A stretch of DNA of 64,000 nt from Solirubrobacterales bacterium (GTDB lineage Bacteria; Actinomycetota; Thermoleophilia; Solirubrobacterales; 70-9). The position numbers and the translations under genes were made by a program. Location: the NCBI GenBank assembly GCA_025936755.1, contig JAICSS010000002.1, positions 1-64,000 on the forward strand, in the 5' to 3' direction. Of this stretch, positions 60,421 through 64,000 are shown piece by piece. The notes under the pieces are model-generated. The model saw only the letters and a list, made by a program, of their open reading frames with translations. It had not been told where the DNA came from and did no database searches. Each line of letters starts with the position of its first letter. The first letter of the stretch is position 1.

Positions 60421-60426
60421 TAGCAT
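60421..60426 (+). promoter_or_regulatory. Putative leaderless -10 element (TAGCAT) of the response-regulator gene
   Basis: TAGCAT is followed by six bases and GTG 60433, the start that best fits the receiver N-terminus. No ribosome site is present. Confidence 0.4.
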
Positions 60427-60432
60427 TTGCAT

Positions 60433-61104
60433 GTGGAGATCCTGGTCGTCGAGGACGAGGAGGGCATCGCCGACTTCCTGTCCCGGGGGCTCGAGGCTGA
60501 GGGCTACGAGGTGACGGTGGCCGGCGACGGGATCGCCGGGGAGCGCCTGGCCCTGAGCGGGGCCGGCGACCTCGTCGTGCTCGATCGCATGCTGCCCGGC
60601 CGGGACGGCATCGACGTGCTGGGCGCGATCCGCGAGAAGAGGCCGGCGCTGCCGGTGATCATGCTGACCGCCAAGGCCGAGGTCGCCGACCGGGTCGAGG
60701 GGCTCGACCTCGGCGCCACCGACTACGTCACCAAGCCCTTCGCCTTCGAGGAGCTGCTGGCCCGCATCCGCTCGCGCCTGCGGGAGGCCGGCGATGTCTC
60801 CCAGACCGTCCTGGAGGCAGGCGGCGTCCGCCTCGACCTGTTGAGCAGGGAGGCGAGCCGCGGGGAGCTGCGGGTGCGCCTGCCCGAGCGCGAGGCGAAC
60901 CTGCTCGCCCATCTGCTGCGCCACGCCGGACGGGTCTGCTCGCGAGAGGAGATCCTCGCCGCCGTCTGGGACTACGACCACGACCCGGGGACCAACGTGG
61001 TGCAGGTCTACGTCGGCTACCTGCGCCGCAAGCTCGACCTGCCCGACGACCCCGCTCCGATCGAGACGGTGCGCTCGGTCGGCTACCGCCTCCGCGAGCC
61101 GTGA
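60433..61104 (+). CDS. OmpR-family response regulator
   Basis: This 223-residue regulator has a receiver domain with Asp51 (LVVLDRMLPG), the ED pair in VVEDEE, the Lys in VTKPFAF and a winged-helix output domain (LPEREANLLAHLLRHAG, NVVQVYVGYLRRKL). GTG 60433 is preferred to TTG 60427. The kinase gene overlaps its stop (GTGA). The genes that follow suggest regulation of a membrane redox module. Confidence 0.93.
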   Translation: MEILVVEDEEGIADFLSRGLEAEGYEVTVAGDGIAGERLALSGAGDLVVLDRMLPGRDGIDVLGAIREKRPALPVIMLTAKAEVADRVEGLDLGATDYVTKPFAFEELLARIRSRLREAGDVSQTVLEAGGVRLDLLSREASRGELRVRLPEREANLLAHLLRHAGRVCSREEILAAVWDYDHDPGTNVVQVYVGYLRRKLDLPDDPAPIETVRSVGYRLREP

Positions 61105-62249
61105 GCGCCTGGTCGAGGCTCGGGCTGCGCGGGCGCCTGGCGATCTCGATCGGGGCGATCGTCGTGCTCGCCTTCGGCGCCGTCTTCGTCGTCGTGCGGG
61201 CGCAGATGGCAAACGAGTCCAACGTGATCGAGCGCGAAGAGGCAAAGAAGGGCCCCGCCAGCGGGGAGAGCGGCGGCGAGGCCGATGAGAGCTCGCGGTT
61301 CTCGCCGATCAAGGACGCCCAGGGCGACGTCGAAAAGACCTTCTTCCTGATCGGCGGCGCCGCCCTCCTCGCCGCCCTCCTCGCCGGCTACCTCCTCGCC
61401 GCCCGGACGGCGGCGCCGCTGCGGCGCTTTGCCGAGACCGCCGCGGAGGTCGACGCCGGCGACCTCTCCCCCCGGCTCGACCCGGGCGCCGCGGCGGCGG
61501 CCGAGCTGCGGGCGCTGGCCGACGCCTTCAACCACATGCTCGAGCGCCTCGAGGAGGCCTTCGCCCGCCAGCGGCGCTTCGTCTCCGACGCCTCGCACGA
61601 GCTGCGCAGCCCGCTGACCGCGATCCGCGGCCAGCTCGAAGTCCTCGCCCGCAGCGAGGCCCCCGATGCCGCCGAGGTGAGGCGGGTGGAGGGGCTGGCG
61701 CTGGCGGAGATGGTGCGGGTCGAACGGCTGGTCGAGGACCTCCTTGCCCTGGCTCGCCTCGACGAGGGGGTCGGCCCCTCCCTGCGGGAGCTGGCCGCGG
61801 ACTCGTTCCTGCGGGAGCTGATCGGCGCCAGCGACAGGGGCGTCGAGGTCGGCGAGCTCGCCGAGGGGTCTCTGCGCGCGGACCCCGACCTGATCGCGCA
61901 GGTGCTCCGCAACCTGATCGACAACGCCCGCCGCCACGCCGGGGCGGGCGGCCGGGTCTCGGTTTCCTCAGCCGCCGTCCCCGGCGGCCTTCGCGTCCGG
62001 GTCGACGACGACGGCCCCGGCATCCCGGCGGCCGAGCGCGAGCGCGTCTTCGATCGCTTCCATCGCACGGAGGCCGCGCGCGAGCGCGCCTCCGGCGGCA
62101 GCGGCCTGGGGCTCGGCATCGCCCGCTCGATCCTCGCCTCCCACGGCGGCCGGGTCTGGATCGAGGACTCGCCGCTCGGCGGCGCCCGGGCCAGCTTCGA
62201 GCTGCCCGCCTTCACGCCGAAGATAAGAGGCTTCTCAGCGAACGGTTAG
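61101..62249 (+). CDS. Sensor histidine kinase
   Basis: This 382-residue kinase has two transmembrane helices (residues 13-33 and 81-101) around a hydrophilic extracytoplasmic loop of about 47 residues (rich in Gly, Ser and Glu, without a folded domain), then HAMP (PLRRFAETAAEVDAGDL), His166 in DASHELRSPL, NLIDNARRHAG (N box), VDDDGPGIP (G1) and GGSGLGLGIARS (G2). It is similar in architecture to the kinase at 53364-54431, including the catalytic motifs. The stop is 33 bp before the membrane protein gene. Confidence 0.93.
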   Translation: MSAWSRLGLRGRLAISIGAIVVLAFGAVFVVVRAQMANESNVIEREEAKKGPASGESGGEADESSRFSPIKDAQGDVEKTFFLIGGAALLAALLAGYLLAARTAAPLRRFAETAAEVDAGDLSPRLDPGAAAAAELRALADAFNHMLERLEEAFARQRRFVSDASHELRSPLTAIRGQLEVLARSEAPDAAEVRRVEGLALAEMVRVERLVEDLLALARLDEGVGPSLRELAADSFLRELIGASDRGVEVGELAEGSLRADPDLIAQVLRNLIDNARRHAGAGGRVSVSSAAVPGGLRVRVDDDGPGIPAAERERVFDRFHRTEAARERASGGSGLGLGIARSILASHGGRVWIEDSPLGGARASFELPAFTPKIRGFSANG

Positions 62250-62270
62250 GGAGCGGTAAGCCGGCGGGCC

Positions 62271-62276
62271 CAGGAT
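62271..62276 (+). promoter_or_regulatory. Putative leaderless -10-like element (CAGGAT)
   Basis: CAGGAT stands six bases before ATG 62283, in the short gap after the kinase gene. It could give an internal start of transcription, though co-transcription from the upstream promoter is also possible. Confidence 0.3.
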
Positions 62277-62282
62277 CCGCCC

Positions 62283-62906
62283 ATGTCAGAGACCGAAGCA
62301 GGCGTGCTCGGGCCCCGGGCTCGCCCCGCCGCCCGGGTCCGCGACGGCGTCGCCGCCAACGCCCGGCTGACCGCCGCCCTCGCCGCGGCCCTGCTGGTCC
62401 TGCTGGCGGCGGAGGGGGTGACGATCCCCTTCATCGGCCGGCTGATCGGCCCCCACATCTTCATCGGCGTCCTGCTGATCCCGCCGGTCGCGCTGAAGAT
62501 GGCGAGCACCGGCTACCGGTTCGCCCGCTATTACACCGACGACGGCCCCTACCTCGCCAAGGGGCCGCCGCCGCTCGTGCTGCGCGTCCTCGCCCCGGGC
62601 GTCGTCCTCACCACGCTGGCGCTGTTCGGCACCGGCATTGCGCTGCTGATCGCCGGGCCGCCGAGCGGGACCCTGATCTTCGCCCACAAGTCGAGCTTCG
62701 TCGCCTGGGTCGCGCTGATGACGCTGCACGTCCTCGGGCACCTGCTCGAGGTGCCGCGGCTGGCGACGGCCGACTGGCGGCGCGATCTCCCCCGCGAGGC
62801 GCGCCTGGCCGGCGCCGGCGCCAGGGCGCTGGCCCTGACGGCGGCGATCGGCGCCGGCCTCGCCCTGGCCCTCCTCACCTTCTCGATGGCACGACCGTGG
62901 TTCTAA
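62283..62906 (+). CDS. Polytopic membrane protein, b-type cytochrome-like
   Basis: This 207-residue protein has four to five membrane helices. Histidines lie within or next to helices (GPHIFIGVLLIPP, FAHKSSFVAWVALMTLHVLGH), as in cytochrome-b561-like or ferric-reductase-like proteins, but no exact family signature is seen. It is placed between a two-component system and apbE, so an electron-transfer role is a reasonable inference. No heme binding has been shown by sequence alone. Confidence 0.68.
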   Translation: MSETEAGVLGPRARPAARVRDGVAANARLTAALAAALLVLLAAEGVTIPFIGRLIGPHIFIGVLLIPPVALKMASTGYRFARYYTDDGPYLAKGPPPLVLRVLAPGVVLTTLALFGTGIALLIAGPPSGTLIFAHKSSFVAWVALMTLHVLGHLLEVPRLATADWRRDLPREARLAGAGARALALTAAIGAGLALALLTFSMARPWF

Positions 62907-62963
62907 GAGAACTCTCAGCCTCCGCTTAGGGGCGGTTTGGAGCTCGGAGGGAAAGTCAGGCAG

Positions 62964-63434
62964 ATGGACTCATTCGAAAAGCAAGCGCTGAAGCAGGAGG
63001 CGCGTCGCCGCCTGCGGGCCCAGCGCCAGCGGGCGGGGCAGCTGCGCGGCCGGGTCGTCGCGATCTCGCTGATCGGCTTCGTGCTCCTCTGGGGAGTGAT
63101 CTTCGCGCAGATGGCGACGGGCCACGATCCCGTCCTCGGCGACAAGTCCTCTGCGGTCGCGGCGTCGTCGGCGACCAGGAAGCACCGCGCCCAGGCATCG
63201 GCGCCTCCCGTCGAAGCGGCCGAGACCGACGCCGAGGGAGGCGACCACCCGGGGGAGGCCGCGAGCGAAGCGATCGAAAGCACCGACCCCGAAGAACTCG
63301 AAGCCCAACAGGCGGCCGAACGCGAAGCGTTCGAAGCCGCGGAAGCTCGCGAACTGGAAGCGGCGGAACTGGAAGCGGCGGAAATCGAAGCGATCGAAAC
63401 GGAACCCGAACCGGTGACGACGAGCCAGTCGTGA
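62964..63434 (+). CDS. Single-pass membrane protein with an acidic coiled tail
   Basis: This 156-residue protein has a strongly basic cytosolic N-terminus (KQEARRRLRAQRQRAGQLRGR), a membrane helix (VVAISLIGFVLLWGVIFAQM) and an extracytoplasmic tail in which Glu and Ala alternate (EAAEARELEAAELEAAEIEAIE), likely helical. It resembles no named family. ATG 62964 is preferred to TTG 62937. The gene overlaps apbE by 4 bp (GTGA), suggesting it works with the flavinyl-transfer module. Confidence 0.68.
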   Translation: MDSFEKQALKQEARRRLRAQRQRAGQLRGRVVAISLIGFVLLWGVIFAQMATGHDPVLGDKSSAVAASSATRKHRAQASAPPVEAAETDAEGGDHPGEAASEAIESTDPEELEAQQAAEREAFEAAEARELEAAELEAAEIEAIETEPEPVTTSQS

Positions 63435-64000
63435 GCCTCGAAGCCCACCTCGAGTTCGCCTGCTTCGGCGGCAGGGTCTCCCTTCACGTGCGCGGCGCCG
63501 ACGAGAAAGAGGGCCTCGGGCTCGCCGAGCGAGGGCGCGAACTGCTGCTCGACGCGCACGAGCGGCTCTCGCGCTTCGAGCCGAGCAGCGAGCTCTCGCG
63601 CCTGAACCGCGACCCGCGCACCGAGGTGCCGGCCTCCCCGCTCCTGCGCCGGCTGGTCGCGGCGGTCCTCGCCGCCGGATCGCGCAGCGGCGGCCTCGTC
63701 GACGCCACCCTGCTCGACGCGATCGAGCGCGCCGGCTACCGGTCTTCACTGGAGAGCACGGAGGCACGGCCGCTGACGCGGGCGGAGCTCGGCGCGCAGG
63801 ACCAGGCGCCGGCCCGGCCAAGCGTCACCGCCGAGTGGTGCTCGGTGAGGGTGGATGCAGCGGCGGGGACCGTGATCCGCCCGCCCGGGGTGCGGATCGA
63901 CGGGGGCGGCATCGCCAAGGGCCTGCTGGCCGACCTTGTCGGCGAGGAGCTCGCGGCTACGGAAGCCTTCGCCGTCGAGTGCTGCGGCGACATCAGGCTC
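63431..64000 (+). CDS. apbE: FAD:protein FMN transferase ApbE (3' truncated by window edge)
   Basis: The first 190 residues of an ApbE protein, which covalently attaches FMN to threonine of redox proteins outside the membrane. Visible marks are the N-terminal strand (LEFACFGGRVSLHV), ERLSRFEPSSELSRLNRD and the conserved RIDGGGIAKGLLADLV near residue 155, where the family has D-x-GGIAKG. The GTG overlaps the upstream stop. A signal peptide is not apparent. The usual FMN-carrying target gene would lie beyond 64000. Confidence 0.9.
   Translation, partial: MSLEAHLEFACFGGRVSLHVRGADEKEGLGLAERGRELLLDAHERLSRFEPSSELSRLNRDPRTEVPASPLLRRLVAAVLAAGSRSGGLVDATLLDAIERAGYRSSLESTEARPLTRAELGAQDQAPARPSVTAEWCSVRVDAAAGTVIRPPGVRIDGGGIAKGLLADLVGEELAATEAFAVECCGDIRL

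Overview
The window is a GC-rich chromosomal segment of an actinobacterium, most likely class Thermoleophilia, order Solirubrobacterales. The assignment is an inference from high GC at third codon positions, frequent GTG/TTG starts and 4-bp start/stop overlaps, many start codons without a Shine-Dalgarno but with a TANNNT element six bases upstream (leaderless style), large secreted proteins with fibronectin-III/propeller architecture, a TetR-TetR-winged-helix fusion, and an ECF sigma factor carrying its own zinc finger and membrane segment. No rRNA, tRNA, CRISPR array or insertion sequence was seen.

Layout. 1-1305: the C-terminal part of Lon and an HxlR regulator. 1309-10755: a molybdenum block. 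A leftward three-gene operon encodes a bis-MGD oxidoreductase, a helical-bundle protein and a GPR1/FUN34/YaaH-type membrane protein. A divergent set carries moaA, a MOT1 transporter, a DUF6457 gene, mobA (reversed), moeA, a moaD-moaE fusion, moaC and mogA. 10795-12063: XRE regulator and a histone-deacetylase-like amidohydrolase. 12089-17026: two tandem secreted GH26-like proteins with eight C-terminal repeats. 17119-19000: ECF sigma fusion and a 44-residue membrane peptide. 19067-23935: PhoD-like phosphatase, a frameshifted S15-type hydrolase and a PAP2 protein.

24005-35678: a TetR gene, then a leftward operon of four secreted proteins (one interrupted by an in-frame TAG) driven by a TTGACA-N17-TATCTT promoter overlapped by an inverted repeat, facing the TetR-TetR-wHTH regulator. 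35690-46057: metabolic and housekeeping genes (DUF4383, peptide-binding lipoprotein, methyltransferase, DUF2867/TetR pair with two matching operators, luciferase-like oxidoreductase, DUF1801, two DHFR-like/arylsulfotransferase genes, DEAD-box helicase, VOC protein). 46171-50678: a stretch that reads as less GC-biased, with an unknown membrane protein, an acyl desaturase, two family-2 glycosyltransferases and an MFS transporter; it may be an acquired lipid/glycan module.

50905-56473: cupin, a DUF347 membrane protein fused to a soluble domain, a two-component system, and a divergent TetR/MFS efflux pair. 57050-60039: three uncharacterised leftward genes (Clp-N-like domains on a polytopic membrane protein, a membrane-anchored TPR-like protein, a single-TM protein) that form the most plausible undescribed system here. 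60433-64000: a second two-component system leading into a b-type-cytochrome-like membrane protein, a membrane protein with an acidic tail, and the start of apbE, suggesting a flavin-based extracytoplasmic redox module that continues outside the window.
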